Origin: Idiomarina abyssalis
Lineage (GTDB): Bacteria > Pseudomonadota > Gammaproteobacteria > Enterobacterales > Alteromonadaceae
Direction of reading: 5' to 3'
NCBI RefSeq assembly: GCF_900116625.1
Contig: NZ_FPBE01000004.1
Span: 1-64,000 of the forward strand
DNA length: 64,000 bases
Shown: in pieces, positions 18,001 through 27,547 of the stretch
Layout: each line of letters opens with the position of its first letter
How positions within the stretch are numbered: the stretch's first letter is position 1
Made by a program: the position numbers and the translations under genes
Notes under the pieces: generated by a model
The model's database searches: none
Told to the model about the DNA's origin: nothing
The model's input: only the letters and a program-made list of their open reading frames with translations

Positions 18001-19086
18001 TCATTGAATGGCTTGGTGGATTATTGACATATAAGAGTATTCACCTACAGGCACAACAATGACCTTAAAAACATATGGAGTCAAGGCATACAGCGCTAAG
18101 ATTAAAACCTCAGCTTTTCTCCTTTTACCGAAAAAATATTTAATTAAATAATAAAATGGGACAATGCTGAAAATAGCAAAATAGTGATACCCTCGAAAGA
18201 AGTTATCCCAGTATAAAAAAAGAAAATAAAAGTTAGCCGAAATAGACCAAAAGAAAACAAGCACACTCTCATATTTACCTAAAATATTAACCTTATTCCT
18301 TAAATAGATATAAATAAAGACAAAGTGAACAGGCATATAATACATTTTTGATAAAATATTTAATAAAGATGCACCGCTCATCTCCATCTCCAAATAATGA
18401 GAGTAAAATGGCAAGAAGACAGAGACAATAAACTCAATAAAATAGAATGGGACGCCTAAAATAAATAAAGATGTCGATATAATATATAGCGGCAACATTT
18501 TTTCACTTAGGCTTTTATATAAAGAAGCTGGAATTAATAAGAAAATTGCAAATGGGATAATAGTTTGATGCCATAAAACGCCCATTAAGTAAAGCGACAC
18601 TGATATTTTATTACGGCCTTCAAATCTATATAGAAGAGCATTTACAAAAAGATATACAGAAATATATGTCCTAATTCCATTTAGTTGGTTATGGTACATT
18701 CCTGTTATAAAAAGGAATGTAAATATAAGAACAGCTAGATCTTTACCACCCCCAAGCTTTCTAAAGAAGTTAACTATCAAAACAGACATAAGAAGACTAG
18801 TAAAGAAAAATAAGGATTGACTTGGAAATCCAATACTTGTTAAAAAATAAACTAAGTAATAAAAAAAATACTCACCTTTATAACTATATTTTGAAAGCTC
18901 TTCCGGATTTTCAACAATGCTTATATAACTGAAGTAATCAGTACCAACACCAAACTGAAGGCTTGGTAGAAATGCTAACCACATAATAAGCAATACATAT
19001 ATGAGTAGCCTTTCAACCTTATTACTACAGAGAGATATACTTTTTGAGTAAATTAGTGCAATTATATGTGAAACTAAGAAGTACAA
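18001..19086 (-). CDS. wzy: EpsG-family polysaccharide polymerase (probable Wzy)
   Basis: A 361-residue integral membrane protein with about ten hydrophobic helices, the expected shape for a Wzy-type repeat-unit polymerase. The segment FGVGTDYFSYISI and the following GEYFFYYLVYF match EpsG proteins, which use a GxDYxxY-like loop, and QLNGIRTYISVYLF lies where EpsG proteins carry a conserved Arg. No ATG fits the N-terminus: the frame opens only after a stop just upstream, so the TTG at 19086, with AAGGT before it, is the likely start. It has the lowest GC of the cluster. It is the only polymerase candidate here. Confidence 0.75.
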   Translation of the reverse strand: MYFLVSHIIALIYSKSISLCSNKVERLLIYVLLIMWLAFLPSLQFGVGTDYFSYISIVENPEELSKYSYKGEYFFYYLVYFLTSIGFPSQSLFFFTSLLMSVLIVNFFRKLGGGKDLAVLIFTFLFITGMYHNQLNGIRTYISVYLFVNALLYRFEGRNKISVSLYLMGVLWHQTIIPFAIFLLIPASLYKSLSEKMLPLYIISTSLFILGVPFYFIEFIVSVFLPFYSHYLEMEMSGASLLNILSKMYYMPVHFVFIYIYLRNKVNILGKYESVLVFFWSISANFYFLFLYWDNFFRGYHYFAIFSIVPFYYLIKYFFGKRRKAEVLILALYALTPYVFKVIVVPVGEYSYMSIIHQAIQ

Positions 19087-19128
19087 AGCATTTTACCTTA
19101 AAACGGCAACAAAACTTACCGATAAATA

Positions 19129-20100
19129 CTATCCGACAATATCTCTCAAAAAAGACTTAAATCCATTAGATCTATTATAATCACCTTTGACAAGTAGCTT
19201 AGATGCAAAAAAAACTCTAGCTAGCCCCCCTTTTTTTATAATTCTTAACCTCTCCTTTTGGTGATCAATCTCTAGCAAAACAGAAATTTTCATATTCTGG
19301 AGTTTATTAATATTATTACTTTCAGCATTTAATAATGCTCTATCAACACCATAATAAACTAGATATTGTTGGTTTAGTTTATCTTCGTAGTCTTTTCTAT
19401 TATCTTCAGTGAGGATACGACTTATATTAACTTTAAAGGATTGAATACGTGAGACTGGTGTAATGCTATTTGCAATAAATTGAGATTCATTAGAGTCATG
19501 TCTACGGTAATATTGTAAAGTTTTTCTAACTACTATTTTTTTCGCTAATCCCTCTGCGAAAGTTATCAACCAGTTATCGTGCCCTTTTGTTTTATCAGGA
19601 ATAGGTAAACATAAATCCAATAATTCGCGACGAACAGCGCAGCAACAACCCATTACATATTTATTAACTCCGATACCAGCTGATTCCATTTGTCCAAGTT
19701 TGGTTAACCCCACCGGGTTGAGTTTTCCGTCTGTAAGTTCAGCATCATTCATAACAGCCAAAGCATCAGGATTCTTCTCTGCAACTTTCGTCATAAATTC
19801 GATTTTTTCAGGAAACCAAACATCGTCTTGATCACTCAAAAAAATTAAATCACCCGATGTATTCGTCAATGCAGCATTGAAATTGCCGCAATATCCAAGA
19901 TTTGCGTTATTACGATAAAACTCGACGTTAAACGGTGCTGTTTTAGCAAACTCGCGTACAATAATTTCTGTATGATCGGTAGAACAATCATCTGTGATTA
20001 TTACCTCATCAGGTTGACGGGTTTGCTTCACGAAACTTTCAAGTTGTTCGCTTAAGTATTTAGCACCGTTATAGGTAGCCATTGCGATGGAGATTTTCAT
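19129..20100 (-). CDS. Glycosyltransferase family 2
   Basis: A 323-residue GT-A enzyme of the rhamnosyltransferase-like GT2 branch. It opens with ISIAMATYNGAKYLSEQLES, has the nucleotide-binding DDCSTDHT loop, then NLGYCGNFNAAL and FLSDQDDVWFPEKIE carrying the DxD-like metal site. A C-terminal basic region follows without a clear membrane helix. Since rmlABCD supply dTDP-L-rhamnose in the same operon, a rhamnosyl role is plausible but not shown. Confidence 0.82.
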   Translation of the reverse strand: MKISIAMATYNGAKYLSEQLESFVKQTRQPDEVIITDDCSTDHTEIIVREFAKTAPFNVEFYRNNANLGYCGNFNAALTNTSGDLIFLSDQDDVWFPEKIEFMTKVAEKNPDALAVMNDAELTDGKLNPVGLTKLGQMESAGIGVNKYVMGCCCAVRRELLDLCLPIPDKTKGHDNWLITFAEGLAKKIVVRKTLQYYRRHDSNESQFIANSITPVSRIQSFKVNISRILTEDNRKDYEDKLNQQYLVYYGVDRALLNAESNNINKLQNMKISVLLEIDHQKERLRIIKKGGLARVFFASKLLVKGDYNRSNGFKSFLRDIVG

Positions 20101-20134
20101 AATTTTTTAAAGTATTTAATGACTTGAATAGCGG

Positions 20135-21052
20135 TCAAAACTTAGCTATTAGTGAAGAAAAAAGCACTTGTAAGATCCAAATAAAAGACTCAGGATAAAA
20201 TATAATCTTTTTAGAAAAGTCTAATAAACTTCTCCAATTACGTTCTTTCAAAGCAGCAATAATTGCGTTTGCAATGAATTTGGAGTTAATTTTCCTTGGA
20301 TTGGAACAATATCGTTCGGCCACTTGACGAACCCGCTCATAATGCACGATAAGATTTCTAGATGTATTATCACCATGGAGATTGCGAATAAAACATATAC
20401 TGGGTTCGAAATCAAAGTCGCCGCCACATTCAACCAAAACATTGAAAACCTTTATATTGAAGACCCAGTCATCAGCGATTAAGTCAACATCGAAAGGTTG
20501 AATTCGCTTTAAAAAATCTGCTTTGGCGAGCACTCCCTGAATGAACAAAATAGGAGTCTGCGATGTAAGGTGCTTGTATACCTCCTCAGCATTCCCACTT
20601 CTCATCAAATCAACGGTTTCTGCTGAATGGCAACGCTGACCAAGCTCACCATCTATGCAGTTAACGCCATCCGAATAGCTAATTTTTAGATTTGGATTAC
20701 CAGCAAACTTTTTCAGTTGCAAATCAAAGCGATTCTGCGAGAAAGAATCATCACCAGCCAAAAATGCAATAAACTCTCCATTAGCCAGATTAATCATTGA
20801 TAATAGATTCTTTGCAATTGCCGTCACGCCCTCATGCTTTTTTGCCAAAACTTTTATTGGAACAGAGGAAGTCTCAACAAAGCGCTCAATTACATCAACG
20901 GTTCCATCTGATGAGCCATCGTCAGTTACTATAACCTCCAGTTCGTAGTTATTGGACTGCTGTTCTACAACACTTTGCATCGCTTGTTGTATGAACTGAG
21001 CCTGATTGAAGGTGAGAATAAGTACACTAATTTTTGGTTTGGTAGTCAACAA
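20135..21052 (-). CDS. Glycosyltransferase family 2
   Basis: A 305-residue GT-A enzyme: ISVLILTFNQAQFIQQAMQS at the N-terminus, VTDDGSSDGTVDVIE for nucleotide binding and FLAGDDSFSQNRFD as the DxD-like site. The best start is a TTG at 21052, preceded by AAGGA at a spacing of eight bases; there is no in-frame ATG near the conserved N-terminus. It lies between the sulfotransferase gene and the second GT2. The C-terminal hydrophobic tail (ESFIWILQVLFSSL) may associate with the inner membrane. Donor and linkage are unknown. Confidence 0.82.
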   Translation of the reverse strand: MLTTKPKISVLILTFNQAQFIQQAMQSVVEQQSNNYELEVIVTDDGSSDGTVDVIERFVETSSVPIKVLAKKHEGVTAIAKNLLSMINLANGEFIAFLAGDDSFSQNRFDLQLKKFAGNPNLKISYSDGVNCIDGELGQRCHSAETVDLMRSGNAEEVYKHLTSQTPILFIQGVLAKADFLKRIQPFDVDLIADDWVFNIKVFNVLVECGGDFDFEPSICFIRNLHGDNTSRNLIVHYERVRQVAERYCSNPRKINSKFIANAIIAALKERNWRSLLDFSKKIIFYPESFIWILQVLFSSLIAKF

Positions 21053-21063
21053 ATTCTATGTCC

Positions 21064-22005
21064 TTACTTTTTCATCCATGAAGAGAGATCTCTATCCAAG
21101 ACAGTCTCTAATATTTTTATTTCTCCCTGAAACATTTCTCTTAATCTGCCTACTTCATCATCCGGAATTATCACCGGCTCAGATAGTGCCCCTTCGAATT
21201 TTTCTCTCAAAGAAACCTTAAATCTCTCAGGCAACCACCTCAATAGCAAACGCCCCGCTCTTCGTGCCTTCTGTACAATCAGAGGATACTTCAGCTTCTT
21301 AGCATCGGTTGAAGCGTTTACAACCTCGAAGCCGAACTCTGGCAACTTTGTGCTATTCACCTCTAGAAAACTACACAGGTTTTCCAGAAGCTTCCTAGGG
21401 CTTTTTTTCAGCTCATCATAAAGGCACACGTGTACGTTGTTGAAGTTTCTCAGATAAAATTCCACCTGTTCTGAATACTTCGACACATCCTTATAAAACA
21501 AGTCTGGAAGTAACTCATTCTGCTTCACCCGATCAGCTTCAGCTTTGAGTGATTCTGAGAAGCTTAAAAATTCCGGGTCCAATTGTTTTTTGCATACGAA
21601 TCGATACTGGGAAACAATCCGACTTACAGGTTCTCTAAGGATGATGATGATCTTTACGTTTCTCCAGTTTGTGTGGTAGAGCTGGAGATTTCGAAGAACA
21701 TGATCATGGAAATACAAATAAGACGGGCAAGCCTCGCCCGTTACCTGACCTTCGCAGGCACCCTCGAAGTACTCCAGATACTCCTCCAATCGAGTTGGTA
21801 TGTTAGTTTCTCCGGCATGTCTAATTATTGAACGATTCGTATTCGTTGCTATATGCCAAAAGTAGAGCTCTTTTCGTTTTTTCGGCATGTAGATATCCGG
21901 ATGCTTACTCAAATAGCTGTGTAATGAGGATGTCCCTGATTTTGCAGCACCCACAATTAAAAAATCAGGAGTTTTTGTTACATCGTTAGTCATAGAACAA
22001 TCCAT
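21064..22005 (-). CDS. PAPS-dependent carbohydrate sulfotransferase
   Basis: A 313-residue soluble protein of the Sulfotransferase fold. The 5'-phosphosulfate loop is FLIVGAAKSGTSSLHSYL near residue 15, and the 3'-phosphate-binding strand is IIILREPVSRIVSQY. These elements bind PAPS and transfer sulfate to a hydroxyl or amine, as in NodH or heparan N-sulfotransferases. The start codon overlaps the wzx stop (TAATG), so it is part of the operon and probably sulfates the repeat unit or polymer. Sulfated polysaccharide is uncommon in terrestrial bacteria but suits a marine host. The acceptor is unknown. Confidence 0.85.
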   Translation of the reverse strand: MDCSMTNDVTKTPDFLIVGAAKSGTSSLHSYLSKHPDIYMPKKRKELYFWHIATNTNRSIIRHAGETNIPTRLEEYLEYFEGACEGQVTGEACPSYLYFHDHVLRNLQLYHTNWRNVKIIIILREPVSRIVSQYRFVCKKQLDPEFLSFSESLKAEADRVKQNELLPDLFYKDVSKYSEQVEFYLRNFNNVHVCLYDELKKSPRKLLENLCSFLEVNSTKLPEFGFEVVNASTDAKKLKYPLIVQKARRAGRLLLRWLPERFKVSLREKFEGALSEPVIIPDDEVGRLREMFQGEIKILETVLDRDLSSWMKK

Positions 22006-23357
22006 TAAGCAGAAACTTTACGTTTCCAAGGAAGGTAAATCATGTTTATGCCGAGCTTTCGGTAGACAACATAAACGCCGATAAAATTACCGAAACACAT
22101 ATTGAAGAAGTAACCGATGGCAACACCAAAGACGCCAAATTGTCGGATCGCGAGAAAGGAGATCACAATAGTTAGTACAGCATTAACAAAAAGAATATTT
22201 TTTCTGACTTTATGCCCCCCCGTCATGTCCAGAAGATTGCCCGAGGCTCCAGTGGATGCATTCACAAAGTTGGCCGCAGCCAGTATTACTAATACTGGCC
22301 AAGCAGTTACAAATTCGGGACCAAAAATTAGCAGTAAGGGGTAGCTCAGAAATGCAATGGCCAGGGATGCTGAGCCACTCGCCCAAAAAATCATCTTCGA
22401 GCTCTCTTTTATTGACGCTTCAAGCTTGGCTCGATTTTCAGAGAAGTCCCGCGAATACATGGGGGCAGAAACAGTGACCACCGACGCAAAAATAAAGTTT
22501 GCTAGGTTCGCTATTTGCAATGAAACGTTGTATTTCGCAACTTCCGCAGGACTCTCGAAGTAAGCGAGTATATATATCAGTGCCTGGGTAGACGCATAAA
22601 TCAGCAATGCAGATTGATACATAGGCAATGACTGACCAAGACTTTGTTTCAAGTTCAACATTTCCACGAATGATGAGGAGGTTTCTTCACCACCACTATA
22701 TTTTTCTTGAAACTTTTTCAATACAAAAAAGGAGACAAGCACGAATCCCGAGAGAGTCGCAACAATAAAAGACCGGAATACAAAATCGACATCTTTTCCG
22801 AAAATAACTATCAATAAGCCTAAGACCAAAAAATTGATAACTCTAACGTGAATACTTCGCAGGTACTCACTCAGTGAAATCAATCCAATGCCGCGAAAAA
22901 GCTCACAAGCAAGGTTCGTTAACACTTGAAATGGCACAAGGATACTGGCTAGAAGAATGTATTGCGTCGCTTCTGGCCCACCAAAAAATTGCAACGCAAT
23001 ATCCTCAGCAAAAACAACCAAAACAATTGAGCTTGCTAGAGCCGCCGCAATAGCTAGGCTAACCCACTGCTTGCAAAGCTTATGCAAAGCTCTCCAGCCT
23101 TCTTCAGACGTTTTCAGCCGCGAAGCGTATTTCAGTATGAGTTGATTAAAGCCCAAAGCAGAGAGCAAGCCACAGGTTCCAATAATCTGAATAGTCAGTT
23201 GATATTGACCCAACGCTGTAGCCCCAAATACACGAGCAACCATCAATACAAATGCATAACCGATCAAGACCCCAAGAATTCTCAGACCGGCTACACTTGC
23301 GACACCGCGGAGAAGTTCTGAGGAATATTCTCCCAAAATTTTATGCATATTTAACAC
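22005..23357 (-). CDS. wzx: Wzx-type lipid-linked oligosaccharide flippase
   Basis: A 450-residue MATE/MOP-like membrane protein with about 12-14 hydrophobic helices, opening with VASVAGLRILGVLIGYAFVL and VFGATALGQYQLTIQI, typical of polysaccharide-synthesis flippases. It would move the undecaprenyl-diphosphate repeat unit across the inner membrane before Wzy polymerisation. It overlaps the sulfotransferase by 1 bp. With Wzy and Wzz also encoded, the locus has a complete Wzx/Wzy-dependent set. Confidence 0.85.
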   Translation of the reverse strand: MLNMHKILGEYSSELLRGVASVAGLRILGVLIGYAFVLMVARVFGATALGQYQLTIQIIGTCGLLSALGFNQLILKYASRLKTSEEGWRALHKLCKQWVSLAIAAALASSIVLVVFAEDIALQFFGGPEATQYILLASILVPFQVLTNLACELFRGIGLISLSEYLRSIHVRVINFLVLGLLIVIFGKDVDFVFRSFIVATLSGFVLVSFFVLKKFQEKYSGGEETSSSFVEMLNLKQSLGQSLPMYQSALLIYASTQALIYILAYFESPAEVAKYNVSLQIANLANFIFASVVTVSAPMYSRDFSENRAKLEASIKESSKMIFWASGSASLAIAFLSYPLLLIFGPEFVTAWPVLVILAAANFVNASTGASGNLLDMTGGHKVRKNILFVNAVLTIVISFLAIRQFGVFGVAIGYFFNMCFGNFIGVYVVYRKLGINMIYLPWKRKVSA

Positions 23358-23369
23358 GACCCGACTGAT

Positions 23370-24470
23370 TCATTTCCAGTCATTACATAACATAGTGATC
23401 TTATTATATTCATGGGCGAGTAACGTTGGTCCCATAGGCAAGCTGAGTACTGTTTGATGAATGCTCTCAGTCAAAGGATGATGCTGAGATTGCCAGGCAT
23501 GATAAGCCTTCTGCTGATGCGGTGGCACTGGGTAATGAATCAATGTCTGGACACCTTGTTCCATTAAATACTTTTGTAACTGGTCCCGTTTGGCAGAACG
23601 CACAACAAACAAATGCCAAACATGCCTTTCACGACTATCCACTGATGGTAACTGGATACCAGGATTGTCAATATGCGTTAGGTAATATTCCGCTACTTCC
23701 CGGCGGCTTTCTATCTCCTTGTCCAAATGGCGCAGTTTTACCCTGAGCATAGCAGCCTGTATTTCATCCAGCCTACTGTTCACACCCTGATAAAGATTCT
23801 CGTATTTCTTATGGCTGCCGTAGTTACCCAATGCCCGGATCGTTTTGGCCAGTTCTTCGTCATCGGTGGTTACGGCGCCAGCATCTCCCAATGCGCCTAG
23901 GTTTTTGCCAGGGTAGAAGCTGAATCCGGCCGCATGACCCCAACTACCAGCTTTGCGACCTGCTATGCTAGCTCCGTGCGCTTGAGCAGCGTCTTCCAGT
24001 ACCAACAAACCGTACCTATCCGCCAATTCCATGAGCTCTGGCATTGGAGATATCTGTCCATAGAGATGAACAGCAACAATGGCTTTAGTTTTTGGTGTAA
24101 TAGCTGCCTCAGTCTTTTCAGGGCATAGGTTAAAAGTGAGCTCGTTCGGCTCAATAAGCACTGGCTTTAATTGGTTCTCGGTAATAGCCAATATACTTGC
24201 TATATAGGTATTGGCAGGCACGATGACTTCATCGCCATCCTTGAGTTTACCCATTTCTTTCCAGGCCCGGAGGGTGAGTGTTAGTGCATCGAGGCCGTTG
24301 GCGACGCCTATGCAGTGCTCACTGCCGCAGTAGTTAGCAAACTCTTCTTCGAAGGCTTTAACTTCGGAGCCGTGAATATACCAACCCGAGTCGATTACTC
24401 TCGTGGCAGCAGCTACAAGCTCATCACGATATTCACTATTTACCGCCTTTAAATCTAAAAAGTTAATCAA
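23370..24470 (-). CDS. fdtB: dTDP-3-keto-6-deoxyhexose aminotransferase (FdtB/QdtB type)
   Basis: DegT-family PLP aminotransferase that puts an amine on C3 of dTDP-3-keto-6-deoxyhexose, the product of FdtA. Visible are [15 protein letters not shown] at the start, [31 protein letters not shown] and [15 protein letters not shown], whose Lys binds PLP. The family normally begins at about this FLDLK segment, so I prefer the TTG at 24470, two bases after the upstream stop with AAGG before it; an ATG at 24506 would give a 34-bp overlap and 12 extra residues. With fdtA in the same operon the product is dTDP-Fuc3N or dTDP-Qui3N; sequence reading cannot tell which. Confidence 0.8.
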   Translation of the reverse strand: MINFLDLKAVNSEYRDELVAAATRVIDSGWYIHGSEVKAFEEEFANYCGSEHCIGVANGLDALTLTLRAWKEMGKLKDGDEVIVPANTYIASILAITENQLKPVLIEPNELTFNLCPEKTEAAITPKTKAIVAVHLYGQISPMPELMELADRYGLLVLEDAAQAHGASIAGRKAGSWGHAAGFSFYPGKNLGALGDAGAVTTDDEELAKTIRALGNYGSHKKYENLYQGVNSRLDEIQAAMLRVKLRHLDKEIESRREVAEYYLTHIDNPGIQLPSVDSRERHVWHLFVVRSAKRDQLQKYLMEQGVQTLIHYPVPPHQQKAYHAWQSQHHPLTESIHQTVLSLPMGPTLLAHEYNKITMLCNDWK

Positions 24471-24472
24471 TT

Positions 24473-25225
24473 TTATTTTACCTTCGTTAATCCTTGCGTC
24501 ATCCATTCTTTAATAACTTCTTCAGGATAACCTCGTTGAAACCTAGTTATCCAAGGATAAGCTTTTTCCTTTGGATTATCAGGCATTCGCAAAACCCGGA
24601 CATCACAAATGGACTTAGCAGGGTTTCCAACTGCTAATTTCCATTCCTGAATATCATTTTTTACAACAGAGCCTGCACCTATAACTGAGTTTGCTGAAAG
24701 CGTCACTCCTGGGAATAATAATGACTTTGAAGCTACTACGCAGTAGTCCTCTATAGTTGGCCCTTCTAGAATTTCACTTGGTGGCATTGGGTCATTCGTT
24801 AAAAGCACCTCGGGGAATAACCAAACAAAAGAGCCAATTTTTGATTTCTTTCCAACATGAACATCAGCATGAAGCTTGGTATATGCACCTATGCTACAGT
24901 CGCCTTGAACATCAGTTCTTGAACCTAATTGAACACCTTCAGAGATCAAAGAGTTTTCGCGAATACATACGTGATGGCCAGTTTGCAAGCCAGTTCCAAT
25001 TTCTGAGCCTGAATATATGACAGCATGACTTCTAATAACAGAGTTAGCTCCAACAACTAAAAGAGCATTTTTAGCGAGCTGCGTTTGAAGACCAATTTCA
25101 CAAAATGCACCAATTTTAGTATCTCGCTTAATATGGACATTTTCATGAACTATCGAATAAGGACCAATTTCCACACCTTCATCAATTTGAGCTGATGAAG
25201 ATATTAAAGCGGTTGGATGTATCAT
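24473..25225 (-). CDS. Left-handed beta-helix acyltransferase, probably for the 3-amino sugar
   Basis: A 250-residue hexapeptide-repeat protein: imperfect [LIV]GxxxxI turns run from [20 protein letters not shown] through [19 protein letters not shown] to [13 protein letters not shown], with a [16 protein letters not shown] closing motif. Such enzymes acylate amino sugars (FdtC, QdtC, WbpD) or lipid A. It sits between an SDR reductase and fdtB, overlapping the SDR by one base (TGATG). It is the best candidate to N-acylate the C3 amine made by FdtB. Because an acyl carrier protein and acyl ligase are in the same operon, the donor may be acyl-ACP rather than acetyl-CoA; this is inference. Confidence 0.75.
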   Translation of the reverse strand: MIHPTALISSSAQIDEGVEIGPYSIVHENVHIKRDTKIGAFCEIGLQTQLAKNALLVVGANSVIRSHAVIYSGSEIGTGLQTGHHVCIRENSLISEGVQLGSRTDVQGDCSIGAYTKLHADVHVGKKSKIGSFVWLFPEVLLTNDPMPPSEILEGPTIEDYCVVASKSLLFPGVTLSANSVIGAGSVVKNDIQEWKLAVGNPAKSICDVRVLRMPDNPKEKAYPWITRFQRGYPEEVIKEWMTQGLTKVK

Positions 25226-25959
25226 CAGGCAGTATTTCCCGCATCAACTGTCAAAATTGAGCCTGTAATAGCCGCCGCTTCTTTTGATAATAAATATTTA
25301 ACTGTAGACGCAACCTCAGATGTTTCGGCAAGTCTCTTCAATGCCGAACGTCTACGTATCTGATCAAGTTGTGTATCGTTTATCCCTTCAGACATGCTCG
25401 TTTCCATATAGCCTGGTGCAACAGCATTAACAGTTATATTAATTTTCCCTAGCTCTCGAGCTAGGCTTTTGGTAAATCCATTTAAAGCAGCTTTACTTGC
25501 GGCATAGACAGATAGTCCATTAAATCCTGTAGACGCGATAATAGAAGAGATATTAACTATTCGGCCTAATCGGTTACGTAGCATTGCTCTAGAAATATAT
25601 TTTGTCAGAATCAATGTCCCGGTGACATTGATTGAAATGACATCTTCTATTTGGGATTCATGCATCGTTCCCAGAACACCGTCGTGAGCAATTGCTGCAT
25701 TATTTATAAGAGCATAGGGCGCACCGTATTTTTCTACGAAACGTTTTGACCACCCGTGAATTTCTTGTCTCTTACTTAAGTCCAAAGGCTCAAAAAACAC
25801 TTTGTCACTATTCGCTATCAGTTCTTCTAGTTCAGGAGTATTTGATCTAGCTGCTGCGACAACAGAATAATCATCGTCTATAAGAGACTTTACAATAGCA
25901 AGTCCAAGACCTCGATTTCCCCCAGTAACTAACGCTACTTTTGGCTTATTGCTTTCCAT
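25225..25959 (-). CDS. SDR-family reductase (FabG-like)
   Basis: A 244-residue classical short-chain dehydrogenase. It has VTGGNRGLGLAIV (TGxxxGxG) at residue 13, the NNAAIAHDG strand, catalytic Ser in VNISSIIAS, SVYAASKAAL (YxxxK), and VNAVAPGYMETSM. This looks like the 3-oxoacyl-ACP reductase group more than a sugar reductase. It lies between the acyl ligase and the acyltransferase, so it may reduce a 3-oxoacyl chain on the dedicated ACP. Substrate is inferred from neighbours only. Confidence 0.8.
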   Translation of the reverse strand: MESNKPKVALVTGGNRGLGLAIVKSLIDDDYSVVAAARSNTPELEELIANSDKVFFEPLDLSKRQEIHGWSKRFVEKYGAPYALINNAAIAHDGVLGTMHESQIEDVISINVTGTLILTKYISRAMLRNRLGRIVNISSIIASTGFNGLSVYAASKAALNGFTKSLARELGKINITVNAVAPGYMETSMSEGINDTQLDQIRRRSALKRLAETSEVASTVKYLLSKEAAAITGSILTVDAGNTA

Positions 25960-25967
25960 AACAAATT

Positions 25968-27284
25968 CTACCTTCTAATTTTTCCAGTTGACCCGACCGG
26001 TAACTCATCTACCAACTTCACAAACGCGGGAACCTTAAATGAGGGAAGTACTTTGCTACAATGCTCTTTCACTTTCTTCTTTAAGCTTTGTGGCTCTGAA
26101 TAGTCTGGTTCAACAACCACTAACGCCTCAACTAAAGAGCCGGCTATAGAACTGAACTTTGCCCTTACAGCAACTTGGGAAACCCCCAGCACTTCCTGAA
26201 TTACAGCTTCAACATCCTCTGGAATAACTTTATTACCGCCTATGTTAATGGCTCCGTTCAGTCGACCTTTAAAAAAAACTCTGTCATTCTCAATTTCAAC
26301 TAGGTCGCCGGTATCAATCCAACCATTATCATCTACTATAGGTGCGCCATCACCTAAATACTTTTGATTCAAATGCGTGTTTTTAAGGCAAAGTGTTCCA
26401 TCATCCGAAACTCTCATTTCAACATTGCGTATTCCGGATTGCAGCCAAGAAGACGGAAAACCTGCTTTCTTATCTGTAACTGAAAACCCTACACCCGCCT
26501 CTGTTGAAGCAAAAATATGAGTAATTGAAGAACCAGGAAAACGCTGAACAAGCGAATTTAGAATGCGTTGATCTGCGATTTCTCCACCCAACGTAATTTG
26601 TTTTAAGTCCAGCCGATTTGACGAGCTCGACATTAGTATTTTACGCCACAAAGAGGGAGTTGCCGATAAAGCACTCGTTCCATGTTCTGCCAGATACTCG
26701 ATTTTTTTCTCAAAATCTAATTCGGGGGATGGAATAATCAAGCGTGCTTTTGCAAATATGGCTTGCAATACTACTTGCAAGCCAGCGAATCGAGCAGGAT
26801 CGTACAGGAGCCCCCAATAAATGTCCTCGTACCTGCGCCCTTTGGCCGTCGTTCGAGTTAAAGACTCAATTGTATGCGCCACTATTTTAGGCGTTCCCGT
26901 TGTACCTGAAGTTGCTAATAACCAATTAGTCTTTGCTTCAACTAATTGGCTATTATTCTTAGCCACGCTTGTTACTTTTTCGAAGTGGAGAACAGCTGTA
27001 GTCCAATAACTGGTATCAACTAATCCATCAGTCAGTATGAAATCTAGCTCCAGTTTTTTTTCGGCATTTTTTATAAAGTTCTCACAAGCATCGAATGGAA
27101 CCAATAAAACTGATTCGGCTATCCCATCAAGCTGAATAGCCGCTCTCACTAAACTTGCTGGATGACAATGCAACCCCAAACGCTTTCCTTTAAACGCCTG
27201 AGTCCAAGCCTCATTATCTATTTCAGGCTGTTTTATATCGGTTACTAGCGGGAAGCTACCATTGACTTGTTGCTGTAACATCAA
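25968..27284 (-). CDS. AMP-forming acyl ligase (ANL superfamily)
   Basis: A 438-residue adenylating enzyme with the P-loop LLATSGTTGTPKIV near 125, IFASTEAGVGF as the A5-like motif, GWIDTGDLVEIENDRVFFKGR (A7/A8) and a C-terminal GSTGKIRR whose Lys435 is the adenylation Lys. It ends right after this Lys. The N-terminal domain is shorter than in long-chain acyl-CoA ligases, more like ligases that charge carrier proteins. It begins 3 bp after the ACP gene stop, so the likely reaction is ATP-dependent loading of a carboxylic acid onto that ACP. The acid is unknown. Confidence 0.82.
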   Translation of the reverse strand: MMLQQQVNGSFPLVTDIKQPEIDNEAWTQAFKGKRLGLHCHPASLVRAAIQLDGIAESVLLVPFDACENFIKNAEKKLELDFILTDGLVDTSYWTTAVLHFEKVTSVAKNNSQLVEAKTNWLLATSGTTGTPKIVAHTIESLTRTTAKGRRYEDIYWGLLYDPARFAGLQVVLQAIFAKARLIIPSPELDFEKKIEYLAEHGTSALSATPSLWRKILMSSSSNRLDLKQITLGGEIADQRILNSLVQRFPGSSITHIFASTEAGVGFSVTDKKAGFPSSWLQSGIRNVEMRVSDDGTLCLKNTHLNQKYLGDGAPIVDDNGWIDTGDLVEIENDRVFFKGRLNGAINIGGNKVIPEDVEAVIQEVLGVSQVAVRAKFSSIAGSLVEALVVVEPDYSEPQSLKKKVKEHCSKVLPSFKVPAFVKLVDELPVGSTGKIRR

Positions 27285-27286
27285 GC

Positions 27287-27547
27287 CTAACCCTCTTGTT
27301 TTGTAAACTTCTCGTATATTGCAACAAACTCCCCAAGAGTGGTCGGATATACTGGTTCATCCATCATTACAAATGGGTCAATACCTAAGTTGTCTTCTAA
27401 GTCAGCCACTAGAATAGCAAAACCTAAAGAGTCTAAGCCACTTTGAAGGAGTATACTTTCATCTGTTAATTCGTTCGATATTTCTAAATCATTTTGCTCA
27501 GCGACCCTATGAATTGAATCAATAATAACTTCTCGTACATCGCTCAT
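27287..27547 (-). CDS. Dedicated acyl carrier protein
   Basis: An 86-residue acidic four-helix protein of the ACP/PCP family. LLQSGLDSLGFAILVADLE contains the 4'-phosphopantetheine site at Ser40 (GLDSL in place of the fatty-acid GADSLD). It overlaps fdtA by 4 bp upstream and is followed at 3 bp by an ANL ligase. A second ACP inside a polysaccharide operon points to activation of a special acyl group for sugar decoration rather than to bulk fatty-acid synthesis. Confidence 0.85.
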   Translation of the reverse strand: MSDVREVIIDSIHRVAEQNDLEISNELTDESILLQSGLDSLGFAILVADLEDNLGIDPFVMMDEPVYPTTLGEFVAIYEKFTKQEG

